Of a stretch of 64,000 nt of DNA, positions 26,949 through 35,138 are shown one piece after another. A program made the position numbers and the translations under genes. The notes beneath the pieces were generated by a model. That model searched no databases. It saw only the letters and a program-made list of their open reading frames with translations, and was not told the DNA's origin. Position 1 is the first letter of the stretch, and each line of letters begins with the position of its first letter. This DNA comes from Arenibacter sp040216555 (lineage in GTDB: Bacteria; Bacteroidota; Bacteroidia; Flavobacteriales; Flavobacteriaceae): NCBI GenBank assembly GCA_040216555.1, contig JAVJOW010000008.1:124001-188000 (forward strand), read 5' to 3'.

Positions 26949-29717
26949 TTACCTTACCCCCTTCAACCTAAAGGAATATGTTCCCGAACCAATTTCAAGA
27001 ATGGTTTCCTGGTCGTTGGATTCCAAAATTTTAATGGATGCCACCTTTGACAATGTTTTATTTCCTTCCTTAATGTTGGATATCTCCGCAGTGGGAATAT
27101 GAACTTTGGCCGTGGTGTTTACAGGAATTTCGATATTCATTAGCACTTCCTTCCCTTTCCAGTTCCAAGCCGATGATATGGTGCCGTTAATACTTTTATA
27201 ACTCCCATTTATATAATCCATCTCCTTACTAATGGATGGTTTTATGATAATATTGCGATAGCCTGCATCTTCGGTATCTATGCCTACGGCATGTTGAAAC
27301 ATCCATTCTGCCACCGAGCCAAAAGCATAGTGGCTAAAAGAATTCATTTTGGCATTCAGGTCCGAGTTCTCCGCATCGTCTTTGGTATAACTGTTCCATC
27401 GCTCCCATATGGAGGTGCTTCCGTTTTCTACGGAATATCCCCAACTGGGGTATTCGGTCTGTTGGAAAATTTTATAGGAGATATCGTCATAGCCATATTT
27501 GGACAAGGCCAACATTACATGTTTTGTCCCCAAGAATCCCGTTGCAAATTTAAATCCGTTTTTCTCTATTTTTTCAGCTAACCTAGCAGCCCCTTTTTGT
27601 GCCATATCCTTGGGGTACAAATCGAAATATAGTGCCAGCGCATAGCTGGTCTGGGTATCTTCTGTGGTGCGACCGTTGTCCAGAATATATTTTTTGGCAA
27701 AGGCGTTTTTAATATTTTCAAATAGCTCGCTGTATTTTGCGGCATCTTCGGTTTTCCCCAATGCTTCTGCCATTTCGGCCATTAGTTTTGCATCATATCC
27801 GTAAAAGGAAGCGCCTACAAAATCGTGACTGGTCTCTTCGTTAACGGCAAGCCAATCCCCCCAATTATTTCCTCCTCCAGGCCTTAAATTATCGGTGCTG
27901 GCATCTTCCTGAAACTCCATGAATTTTTCCATCCCCTTGTACATGTATTCCACAATGCGGGTATCGTTATAGACCTTGTACATATTGTAAGGAATAATAA
28001 CCCCGGCATCCATCCAGGCAGGGGCGTATTGATTTGGCCTTGAGTACGGAAAAGGGGCAAAGTTGGGATAGGCCCCATACCAACGTTGGGCGTCATCCAA
28101 ATCGATCAAAAATTTGGTCATAAAGGCCGCTACATCGGCATTATAGGTCGCGGAACGCATGTATATCTCAGCATCTCCCGTCCATCCCAAACGTTCATCC
28201 CTTTGCGGACAATCTGTAGGTATTTCAAAGAAATTGGCACTTTGGGTGGTTTTAATATTGTTGAAAAGCGTATTGTTCATGGCATTGGAAGAACCGAAAG
28301 TACTGGCATTGGTCTCTATAGAACTCAAAACGTGGCTCGTAATGGTCTCCAGAGTGGGCTTACCCGGGAATCCGGTGACTTCAACATATTGGAACCCGTG
28401 ATAAGTGAATCTTGGCTTCCAAATTTCCAAGCCTTCCCCTTTTAAAATATAGGTATCGGTGGCCCTTGCTTTTCGTAGGTTTTCGGTCTGTATCTGACCA
28501 TCGTTTTTTAAGATTTCCCCAAAGCGGAGCTGGACTTTTGTTCCCTTGGGGCCCTGTACCTTGAGTTCCGCAATACCGGCAATGTTCTTTCCGAGATCAA
28601 AGACATAGGTTCCGGGACTTGGTTCAGTCATTGCTATGGGCTTCAATATCTCCGTATTCTTGACCTGGGTTCCGGGATAGGCTTCCAGTTTTCCATTGGG
28701 ATAGGTGTAGACTTTGGGCTTTTTCCATTGGCTATCATCAAAGTTAGGCGTATCCCAGCCTGTATTTTCCAAGCGGGCATCATAGGTCTCCCCCATGATG
28801 ATATCGGCCTCCCGAATGCCTCCTTCGTAGGATTTCCATGTTTGGTCCGAAGCAATGGTCTCCATGCTGCCATCTTCATATTCAATCTGTATTTGCCCCA
28901 TAAAGGATGGATTTACGCCATAGAACTCGCGTACCTTATCCAAACGCACCAACAGGGCGTAACCAATATAGCCTGCATACCAACCATCGGCGATAACTGC
29001 CCCTATTACATTCTCCCCTTCCCTTAGGTTATTGGTAATATCGAATGTTTGGTAGTACAAACGTTTGTCATAGTCCGTCCATCCGGGTAAAAAATTGGCC
29101 TCCCCTAGCTTGTTGCCGTTTAAGCGCAGTTCATAAAGCCCCAAGGCCGTGGTATAGGCCGTGGCCTTTTTTATTTTCTTGTTGAGGCTAAAGGATTTGC
29201 GCAGGTAGCGGGCAGGTGGCAGGTAGAGACTATCATATTTATCGGCTTTATTATAACCAACATCATGGCCTATAAAGAGTCCTTGCCAATTGGAGAATTT
29301 TAGAAGTCCCATAGACCAGTAAGCGGGCGTGCTCCATGTGGATCCCATATCCGATTCGTCCCAAACCCGTACCTTCCAATAATATTTGGTGGCGGACACC
29401 AACGGAATTCCTTCGTATACGATTTGATTACTTTGGTTGGAAATCACCTTGCCGCTATCCCAAATATCGGCCTGGTCCTGTGAAAGTTTTTCCAAAGAGG
29501 AAGCTACTATAATTTGGTAGGCCGTTTGCACCCTTTTGCGACCTTCCCCCTTCAATATCCAACTAAATCGGGGTTGCAGCACATCTATGCCTTCTGGATT
29601 TTCGTGATATTCCACCCTAGGCTCATGAATGGACAGGGCTCTTGAATCCCCGTTTTGGGAATAGGAATTGCCAATTGTAAAGAGGATAATAAAAAGGAGC
29701 GTAAGTCTGGTCTTCAT
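26949..29717 (-). CDS. GH78 alpha-L-rhamnosidase (second copy)
   Basis: Second GH78 enzyme of the locus, 922 residues, with signal peptide (LLFIILFTIGNSYSQ). The N-terminal Fn3-like part reads NPEGIDVLQPRFSWIL, followed by beta domains with LYELRLNGNKLGEANFLPG and the catalytic (alpha/alpha)6 domain with DCPQRDERLGWTGDAEIYM (from residue 502), WGDWLA and MNSFSHYAFGSVAEWMF. The domain order equals the other GH78, but the sequences differ throughout, so this is an old divergence with probably different linkage or position preference rather than a recent copy. Monocistronic by layout: own operator-promoter upstream and own terminator downstream. Confidence 0.95.
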   Translation of the reverse strand: MKTRLTLLFIILFTIGNSYSQNGDSRALSIHEPRVEYHENPEGIDVLQPRFSWILKGEGRKRVQTAYQIIVASSLEKLSQDQADIWDSGKVISNQSNQIVYEGIPLVSATKYYWKVRVWDESDMGSTWSTPAYWSMGLLKFSNWQGLFIGHDVGYNKADKYDSLYLPPARYLRKSFSLNKKIKKATAYTTALGLYELRLNGNKLGEANFLPGWTDYDKRLYYQTFDITNNLREGENVIGAVIADGWYAGYIGYALLVRLDKVREFYGVNPSFMGQIQIEYEDGSMETIASDQTWKSYEGGIREADIIMGETYDARLENTGWDTPNFDDSQWKKPKVYTYPNGKLEAYPGTQVKNTEILKPIAMTEPSPGTYVFDLGKNIAGIAELKVQGPKGTKVQLRFGEILKNDGQIQTENLRKARATDTYILKGEGLEIWKPRFTYHGFQYVEVTGFPGKPTLETITSHVLSSIETNASTFGSSNAMNNTLFNNIKTTQSANFFEIPTDCPQRDERLGWTGDAEIYMRSATYNADVAAFMTKFLIDLDDAQRWYGAYPNFAPFPYSRPNQYAPAWMDAGVIIPYNMYKVYNDTRIVEYMYKGMEKFMEFQEDASTDNLRPGGGNNWGDWLAVNEETSHDFVGASFYGYDAKLMAEMAEALGKTEDAAKYSELFENIKNAFAKKYILDNGRTTEDTQTSYALALYFDLYPKDMAQKGAARLAEKIEKNGFKFATGFLGTKHVMLALSKYGYDDISYKIFQQTEYPSWGYSVENGSTSIWERWNSYTKDDAENSDLNAKMNSFSHYAFGSVAEWMFQHAVGIDTEDAGYRNIIIKPSISKEMDYINGSYKSINGTISSAWNWKGKEVLMNIEIPVNTTAKVHIPTAEISNIKEGNKTLSKVASIKILESNDQETILEIGSGTYSFRLKGVR

Positions 29718-29769
29718 GGATATTCTGCCTTAACAATTATTAAAAAAATGGAAATTTGGCCATATAACA

Positions 29770-29815
29770 CAATAATACCACCCATTCCAAATAAATGCAT
29801 CCTGTACTGTGCTGT
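29770..29815 (-). promoter_or_regulatory. RCAG-type activator site and -7 box upstream of the second GH78
   Basis: In gene orientation ACAGCACAGTACAGGAT (29815-29799) is followed after 21 nt by TATTATTG (29777-29770), one mismatch from TAnnTTTG. The leader is about 50 nt. Confidence 0.78.
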
Positions 29816-29860
29816 TTAAGACCGCTCTTAGTACCAGGCGGGGTTAAACCATGGTTATTT

Positions 29861-29877
29861 GCAGCACGGTACAGGGG
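29861..29877 (+). promoter_or_regulatory. Orphan, degenerate RCAG site in opposite orientation
   Basis: GCAGCACGGTACAGGGG matches the operator at 14 of 17 positions, but points away from GH78 and has no -7 box at the fixed distance. It forms an inverted pair with the 29799-29815 site, 45 nt apart. It may be a second regulator contact or a decayed promoter of a lost gene. Confidence 0.4.
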
Positions 29878-29904
29878 ACAGAAACACTAACTTGGATCTA
29901 TTAA

Positions 29905-30101
29905 CTGCCTTGCAAGTAATTTAGACCATAGCATCGGTCCGTAAAAACCAATACAATTAATTGTTGAGGTTGATGTTGTGTGGATAGCGTAGCCCAGGCT
30001 TGTCAGGTCGAGCGGAGTCGAGGTTTGTCAGGTCAAGTGGAGTCAGGGTTTGTCAGGTCGAGCGGAGTCGGGGTTTGTCAGGTCGAGCGGAGTCGAGACC
30101 T
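29905..30101 (+). repeat. Repeat module A: leader plus four 25-bp units
   Basis: A leader (from GCCTTGCAAGTAATTTAGAC to GGATAGCGTAGCCC) is followed by four units starting at 30001, 30026, 30051 and 30076, exactly 25 bp apart. The unit core is TGTCAGGTCGAGCGGAGTCG; the second copy is decayed (TCAAGTGGAGTCA). The last unit ends GAGACCT at 30101. The same leader recurs before the arrays at 31,066 and 31,304. Confidence 0.8.
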
Positions 30102-30464
30102 CATTAACCTTCATTTTCAGGTTTATTATCAGAATGTGTTGCGTTTCTACATTCCGCTAAAACCTGTAGGACATCAAATTGGCCCCTGGCCAATGCCAGT
30201 TTCTTTTTGCCACTCCATTTTTTTAATTTTTTTTCAAAATATATGGCTTGTATAACATCATTGAATTCTTGCTTAAAGATTAATTTGACCGGTCTCCTTT
30301 TATGTGTAAAACAAGTTCTATTCAATCCCATTTGGTGTTCTTGGATTCTTCTTGCCAGGTTATTTGTTATGCCGGTATAGGTTAACCCATCAGAACAAAG
30401 CAATATGTACACGTAATAAAATTTCATAATGATCGGGTTGAATAGGTCTCGACTCCGCTCGACC
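30080..30464. mobile_element. Candidate mobile unit: GIY-YIG gene bracketed by 21-bp inverted repeats
   Basis: Positions 30081-30101 (GGTCGAGCGGAGTCGAGACC plus T) and 30444-30464 are perfect 21-bp inverted repeats. The left one ends 2 nt past the stop of the nuclease gene, the right one begins 16 nt before its start codon. Each repeat can itself fold (TCGA/TCGA arms around GCGGAG, plus AGG/CCT). The layout resembles a RAYT gene within REP sequences, or a minimal insertion element, but with a GIY-YIG nuclease. No target-site duplication is obvious. Mobility is an inference. Confidence 0.5.
30104..30427 (-). CDS. GIY-YIG nuclease-domain protein
   Basis: Small single-domain endonuclease of the UvrC/YhbQ-like GIY-YIG superfamily. 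YYVYILLCSDGLTYTGITNNLARRIQEHQMG carries the two tyrosine strands (YVYIL, with the second motif as YTGIT), the catalytic arginine in the following helix, and EFNDVIQAIYFEKKLKKWSGKKK holds the metal-binding glutamate. The C-terminal QVLAECRNATHSDN is a tail I associate with flavobacterial members. Length 107. It stands alone among palindromic repeats between the polysaccharide locus and unrelated genes. Role is unknown: DNA repair or processing of the surrounding palindromes are both possible. Confidence 0.88.
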   Translation of the reverse strand: MKFYYVYILLCSDGLTYTGITNNLARRIQEHQMGLNRTCFTHKRRPVKLIFKQEFNDVIQAIYFEKKLKKWSGKKKLALARGQFDVLQVLAECRNATHSDNKPENEG

Positions 30465-30660
30465 GGACATTGCTGCTGATTTAGTTAGTATTCTTTTTTG
30501 ATTTAATGCGGATTGATTACACAAATATCTATGATTATAGGGTCTATAATTCCTGAACTAGTCAGGTCATACCTAAGTCATGATTTTATAATGCTCGGGT
30601 TGAATAGGTCTCGACTCCGCTCGACCGGACATTGCTGCTGATTAAGTTAATATTCTTTTT
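30426..30660. repeat. 75-bp direct repeat of the GIY-YIG upstream region
   Basis: About 75 bp from 30426 (containing CGGGTTGAATAGGTCTCGAC and GGACATTGCTGCTGATT) recur from 30586 with only a few mismatches, both including the 21-bp palindrome element. They start 160 bp apart. The second copy has no GIY-YIG gene beside it, so the upstream half of the unit has been duplicated or left behind. Confidence 0.8.
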
Positions 30661-30774
30661 TGGAATAATGCCTATTCATGACACATATGTCCATGATTCT
30701 CTGTTGAGATTTATAGTCTAGGTGTGTTGGGTAGAGCCGAGTATAGTTATATCTGAATGAACGTAGCCCGGGTT

Positions 30775-30917
30775 TGTCAGGTCGAGAGGAGACGAGGTTT
30801 GTCAGGTCAAGTGGAGTCAGGGTTTGTCAGGTCGAGCGGAGTCGAGACCTCAATCTAAAGATACAACTACCATTAACCTCTCTCCAGATAACCTCTCGAC
30901 TCCGCTCGAGGTGACAG
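30775..30917 (+). repeat. Repeat module B: three 25-bp units and inverted right arm
   Basis: Units start at 30775, 30800 and 30825 (25-bp period), end in GAGACCTCAATCTAAAGAT, and are followed at about 30892 by CCTCTCGACTCCGCTCGAGG and TGACA, the inverted counterpart. The module can form a large hairpin. Confidence 0.78.
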
Positions 30918-30960
30918 TAGACATCCCAGAAGAAACAATAGAAAAGCGCGAGGTGACAAA

Positions 30961-31427
30961 AATAGTAACCTGGATTAATTGACTGCCTTGAAAATAATTA
31001 GGTCCATAAAGTTAAATACAATTAATTGTTTAGGTTGATGTTGTTTGGATAGCGTAGCCGAGGTTTGTCAGGTCGAGCGGAGTCGGGGTTTGTCAGGTCG
31101 AGCGGAGTCGAGACCTCAATCTAAAGATTTTACTGCCCATGACCTCTCGACTCCGCCCGTCTGCCGCCGGGCAGGCTCGAGGTGACAAAAATAGTAACCT
31201 GGATTAATTGGCTGCCTTGCAAGTAATTTAGACCATAGCATCGGTTCTTACCAATACAATGAATTGTTTAGGTTGATGTTGTCTGGATAGCGGAGCCCGG
31301 GTTTGTCAGGTCGAGCGGAGTCAGGGTTTGTCAGGTCGAGCGGAGTCGAGACCTCAATCTAAAGATATAAGTGCCTATGACCTCTCGACTCCGCCTGCCT
31401 TGCCGTCAGGCAGGCTCGAGGTGACAG
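30961..31427 (+). repeat. Repeat modules C and D, 229-bp tandem duplication
   Basis: Two copies begin at 30961 and 31190 with AATAGTAACCTGGATTAATT. Each has the leader seen in module A, two 25-bp units (31066/31091 and 31304/31329), GAGACCTCAATCTAAAGAT, and a right arm CCTCTCGACTCCGC...CTCGAGGTGACA. In both right arms a nested GC-rich hairpin is inserted (31156-31175 and 31394-31415), absent from module B. Confidence 0.8.
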
Positions 31428-31453
31428 AAACACTACGATTAATCATTAACCAA

Positions 31454-33346
31454 TCATTCCCCTCTAGCCCCGTATCCACTAGTATCCGTTAGTGTCTCCA
31501 TAAAGGCTATAATATCCTTAATTTCTTGCTGGGACAAATCCAAAGGCGTATCGGACAGGGTTTGGTTCTCGACCTCCAAGCCCATTCCCGCACCTCCACC
31601 AAGGTTATAGAACGTCAGAACCTCTTCCAAGCTATCAAATAATCCGTTATGCATATAAGGTGCTGTCAAGGCCACATTTCTGACCGTAACCGTTTTGAAC
31701 GAATTTTTTAAAAACGGGTGATTGTCCAATTTTAGACCATTGCCCATTCGTCCCAAATCCGTATCCAACCTAGGGGCAATGGAATCAATTCCCTGGGTAA
31801 TACCCAAAACCTCCGATTCCGATTCCAAATAAAAAGGGGGAATGGTGCCATTGAACACCGGTGCAAAATGACAACTGCCACAGGCCGCTTTCCCCATAAA
31901 CAAATTAAATCCGCGTTTGGCATTCTCGGGATATTCCTTGGTTTCATTACGGACATATTTATCAAACGGACTATTGAAGGATTTTAAAGAGTTTACATAG
32001 GCCGCAATGGCATTACTAATAGATCGCTCATTGATATCCTCTTTGTTTATCCCTCCATAAGCCTCTTTAAATAGCTTGTTATAGTTGGGATTTTTATTCA
32101 GTTTACTGACAATAGCATCAAAATCGGTATTGAACTCCAAATCATTATCTATCACATGTATCACCTGTCTTTCAAGATCAGAAGCACGCATGTCCCAAAA
32201 ATAGCGTGTGGAATAGCCAGCATCCATCAAGGTTTGGGCATTTCTTGCCGTAAAAACTCCTTGTTGATTGGATACACTTTTGGGCAATCCATCGGAAAAA
32301 CCTTTGCTGGGATTATGGCAACTGACGCAGGACATCATATTGTCCTTGGAAAGCTGGGGATCCTGGAACAACAATTCCCCCAAGGCTATGGTCTTGGGGT
32401 TGTCAAAAGGCAGATATACCAGTTCTGAATAGAAATCCGTGTTAAGGAAATCGACATCGAATATGTTCCTGGCCTGATAGTTCTGGGCATGCTTTTTATA
32501 AGGCTCGAGCGCAATGTTATTCAAATTTTGATATTCCAACAGGGCCGCATATAAAGGATTGACCACCTCCTTTAAAAATGACAATCTATCAAAGTCGTTA
32601 AAGTGGGTATTGGCGTTCAATACTTTCTTGCCTTGGGTAAAAAGTTTTTTGATGGCTTCAAATTCGGTCTTGGCCTCTGGGGATATCCCTGCTTCAAAAT
32701 ATAGAAATGTGGTTTCCATACTATGCCAGCTCACATAACTTTCTTGCAACCCATTTACAGAACCTGGGGTATCATAACCTGTTAGACCCAAAGTAAAGAT
32801 CCTGACGATACCGGAGCGGATGCACTCAATTATCTGGCTCGACTTCAAATTTACGGGCAAATGTATATTTGCAATAAAATCTACCCGCTCTTTGAGTCCG
32901 TTGGCCAATACTTTTATGTGTTGCAAATTTTCATCCGAAGCTGCTTCATAAACGGCTTCGTCCAATGCCTGTAATCCGCCAGGCGGAATCACTTTATCGG
33001 CTTCAAAATACTCGCTTACCTTGGGCAAAGGTGCTCCATTGATATAAGTACCATTATAGTAGGTTTGGTAATAATCAAAAATAAACTCGATCTCCTTATA
33101 GACCAACCGAGTTTTTTCTACCTGGTTTTTCAGCGCCTCCCATTCGTCTACAGAAGTTGTAGTATTGGCAAGGGCTGCCAGTGAATCCACCTCATTTTGA
33201 AATTTTTGAAAATTGGCCGCATACAATGCCGCTACCTTTTCCGGAACCGTATCCTTTTGATACGGGCTTATCGTCTTCCTCCCGGACAATAGCAACAGGA
33301 AAATAAAAATGGACCCCAATAAAATGCTCGTCTTTTTCATGTTCAA
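31454..33346 (-). CDS. Di-heme cytochrome c peroxidase (CcpA/MauG family) with N-terminal helical domain
   Basis: Periplasmic di-heme protein reducing hydrogen peroxide or catalysing a MauG-like oxidation. The N-terminus has a membrane/signal segment (ILLGSIFIFLLLLSG). Residues about 35-290 are helical and recall an imelysin-like domain. The peroxidase half has two heme sites, CVSCHNPSKGFSDG and CGSCHFAPVFNG, plus ARNAQTLMDAGYSTRYFWDMRA and the C-terminal VRNVALTAPYMHNGLFDSLEEVLTFYNLGGG, all family signatures. Length 630, longer than the usual 330-350 because of the N-terminal fusion. It begins right after the repeat island and is followed upstream by a phosphatase gene on the same strand. 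Confidence 0.92.
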   Translation of the reverse strand: MNMKKTSILLGSIFIFLLLLSGRKTISPYQKDTVPEKVAALYAANFQKFQNEVDSLAALANTTTSVDEWEALKNQVEKTRLVYKEIEFIFDYYQTYYNGTYINGAPLPKVSEYFEADKVIPPGGLQALDEAVYEAASDENLQHIKVLANGLKERVDFIANIHLPVNLKSSQIIECIRSGIVRIFTLGLTGYDTPGSVNGLQESYVSWHSMETTFLYFEAGISPEAKTEFEAIKKLFTQGKKVLNANTHFNDFDRLSFLKEVVNPLYAALLEYQNLNNIALEPYKKHAQNYQARNIFDVDFLNTDFYSELVYLPFDNPKTIALGELLFQDPQLSKDNMMSCVSCHNPSKGFSDGLPKSVSNQQGVFTARNAQTLMDAGYSTRYFWDMRASDLERQVIHVIDNDLEFNTDFDAIVSKLNKNPNYNKLFKEAYGGINKEDINERSISNAIAAYVNSLKSFNSPFDKYVRNETKEYPENAKRGFNLFMGKAACGSCHFAPVFNGTIPPFYLESESEVLGITQGIDSIAPRLDTDLGRMGNGLKLDNHPFLKNSFKTVTVRNVALTAPYMHNGLFDSLEEVLTFYNLGGGAGMGLEVENQTLSDTPLDLSQQEIKDIIAFMETLTDTSGYGARGE

Positions 33347-33467
33347 CCACCGCTTTTTACCATTTTAAAGGCTTTTTAATACCTCTAGCCTTGCTCGCCT
33401 AATATGGACAGCTCCCTTCAATGGGTTACTATGGAATGGTCATATAAACCGAACTCATTTATCCTAA

Positions 33468-35138
33468 CTATTCTATCGTAATAGATTCGGTATACCCATT
33501 TTTGTTGGTAATCACTTCAATAACATACAGGCCTTTGGGCAGCTTGCCCACATTGATGGTTTTCTTTCTGCTCTTCATCACCAATTTCCCAATATTGTTA
33601 TAGAATTTAACCTTCTTTAGTCGCTCGTTTTTATCCACCTTAAGATTGACCAAGGCCTTGTCGGCATCATAGGATAGCCCTGCACTTTTTGATCCCCGTA
33701 CATTGCCATCGCCCTTAAGATCCAAAGCAGTTTTGTTAATGGTAAAATAATCTTCCACCTCATCGGTTTCCCTTAAAAACTTTACGGTCAGGTTTTGTCC
33801 TCCCCTACCGTCATCTTCCACCTCCATAACACAAGAACCCAATTGGTTCAAGGAAACGGACATGGCCTGGTGGTTCAGGTCCCCTCCGGATATTTTACCG
33901 GCAGAGCCCGTAGTAATATATACGGCACCTTCCGTGGCCACAGCGGTTTTTTGGTAGGCACCATCGCTATCCGCTTTACCATCCCCATTTCCATTGGGGC
34001 CCACGGTATTACCACCCTTGGTAATTTCATCCGGGTTAAAGGTATTGGCAAATCCATAGTGTCCGTTCAAGAAATAGGAGCGTTCATAAGAATGGCTATG
34101 CCCGTTTAAAATAAGGTCCACCCCGTTGGCCTCCATCATTGGCATAAAGTTTTCCCTCATTTCAATAAGTCGATCTTCCGTATCCGAGTCATGCGACCCT
34201 TTGGTGTATACCGGATGATGAAATAAGGTCACGATCCAATCTTGTTTAGTGTTCTGAATATCGGTCAAGGTCCAGTTGTACATAGCCCCTCCTACTTCGC
34301 GACTGGTATGATGGGAGTCCAGTATTATAAAGTGAACATTGGCATAATCAAAGGAATAATAGGCTTCCGTTCCCGAGGCAGTACCTCCCGCCTGGGCAGT
34401 GGTAGGGAAGGTAAATATATCATAATAAGGCCCGGATTGGGTTGCCGAATCGGCCGACTTCCCATCATGGTTTCCCAAGCAGGACCAAGCCACGGATTTC
34501 TTCAACATATCGTCATAAATATCAAACAGGGCATTTTGATATTCCTCATCCGTGCCACTACCGTAGGCGTTATCCCCTAAAAACAACATCATATCCGTTT
34601 TACCGGTATTTTTGGAAGCAGCATCCACATAATCGTAATAGGCATCCCGTACATCCCTCTGATTGTTATTGGCCGTACCGGCATCCCCTAAAATCCAGGC
34701 ACGCACAAATTGTTTGGTGCCTGCAAGAGGCGATGTTATTACGTACATATCGCCAGAAGCACTTTCGGACAGTACTCCTGTCTTATTACCAATATTGAAA
34801 TAATATTTTGTGTTTGGGCTTAGACCGGATAAGGCAACTTGGTGTTCTGTGGTTAAAGTAGCGCTGCTTGCTTTTTTTGACAATGAATTTAATTTTTTTC
34901 CGTAATGCACCACAGATTCGGTGGGCACATCCGTTCTCCATTTTACCACCACAGATGTTGGGGTGCCACTTTGCAGATAAGGTCCCCTTTGTACTGTTAC
35001 CGCAGCAGGGTTCTGAGGAAGGTCAACTGTGTTTGTCACCGCAACGGCACTTACATTGGGAAGGTCTACTACAGAGGTTTGGGCAAATGAATACACCGAA
35101 CATAGGGCGGCTAGTAAAAAGGTACTTTTGTTGATCAT
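33468..35138 (-). CDS. Purple acid phosphatase-like metallophosphoesterase, T9SS-secreted
   Basis: Secreted phosphatase. After the signal peptide (FLLAALCSVYSFAQ) an Fn3-like purple-acid-phosphatase N-domain spans about 45-130 (RGPYLQSGTPTSVVVKWRTD). Metal-binding motifs follow in order: LGDAG, GDNAYG, GNHD, HHPVY and GHSHSYER, the full set for a dinuclear centre. The C-terminal about 75 residues (VKFYNNIGKLVMKS, LPKGLYVIEV) are a type A sorting domain for the type IX secretion system. Length 556. Its start codon overlaps the stop of the upstream TPR gene as ATGA, so they are translationally coupled. Confidence 0.93.
   Translation of the reverse strand: MINKSTFLLAALCSVYSFAQTSVVDLPNVSAVAVTNTVDLPQNPAAVTVQRGPYLQSGTPTSVVVKWRTDVPTESVVHYGKKLNSLSKKASSATLTTEHQVALSGLSPNTKYYFNIGNKTGVLSESASGDMYVITSPLAGTKQFVRAWILGDAGTANNNQRDVRDAYYDYVDAASKNTGKTDMMLFLGDNAYGSGTDEEYQNALFDIYDDMLKKSVAWSCLGNHDGKSADSATQSGPYYDIFTFPTTAQAGGTASGTEAYYSFDYANVHFIILDSHHTSREVGGAMYNWTLTDIQNTKQDWIVTLFHHPVYTKGSHDSDTEDRLIEMRENFMPMMEANGVDLILNGHSHSYERSYFLNGHYGFANTFNPDEITKGGNTVGPNGNGDGKADSDGAYQKTAVATEGAVYITTGSAGKISGGDLNHQAMSVSLNQLGSCVMEVEDDGRGGQNLTVKFLRETDEVEDYFTINKTALDLKGDGNVRGSKSAGLSYDADKALVNLKVDKNERLKKVKFYNNIGKLVMKSRKKTINVGKLPKGLYVIEVITNKNGYTESITIE

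Noticed and set aside
29980..30255. A 91-codon open frame on + over the repeats
   Set aside because: It translates the 25-bp repeat units and runs antisense into the GIY-YIG gene; it is a repeat artefact.
30001..31427. CRISPR array
   Set aside because: The direct repeats are adjacent with a constant 25-bp period and no variable spacers, and no cas genes are present.
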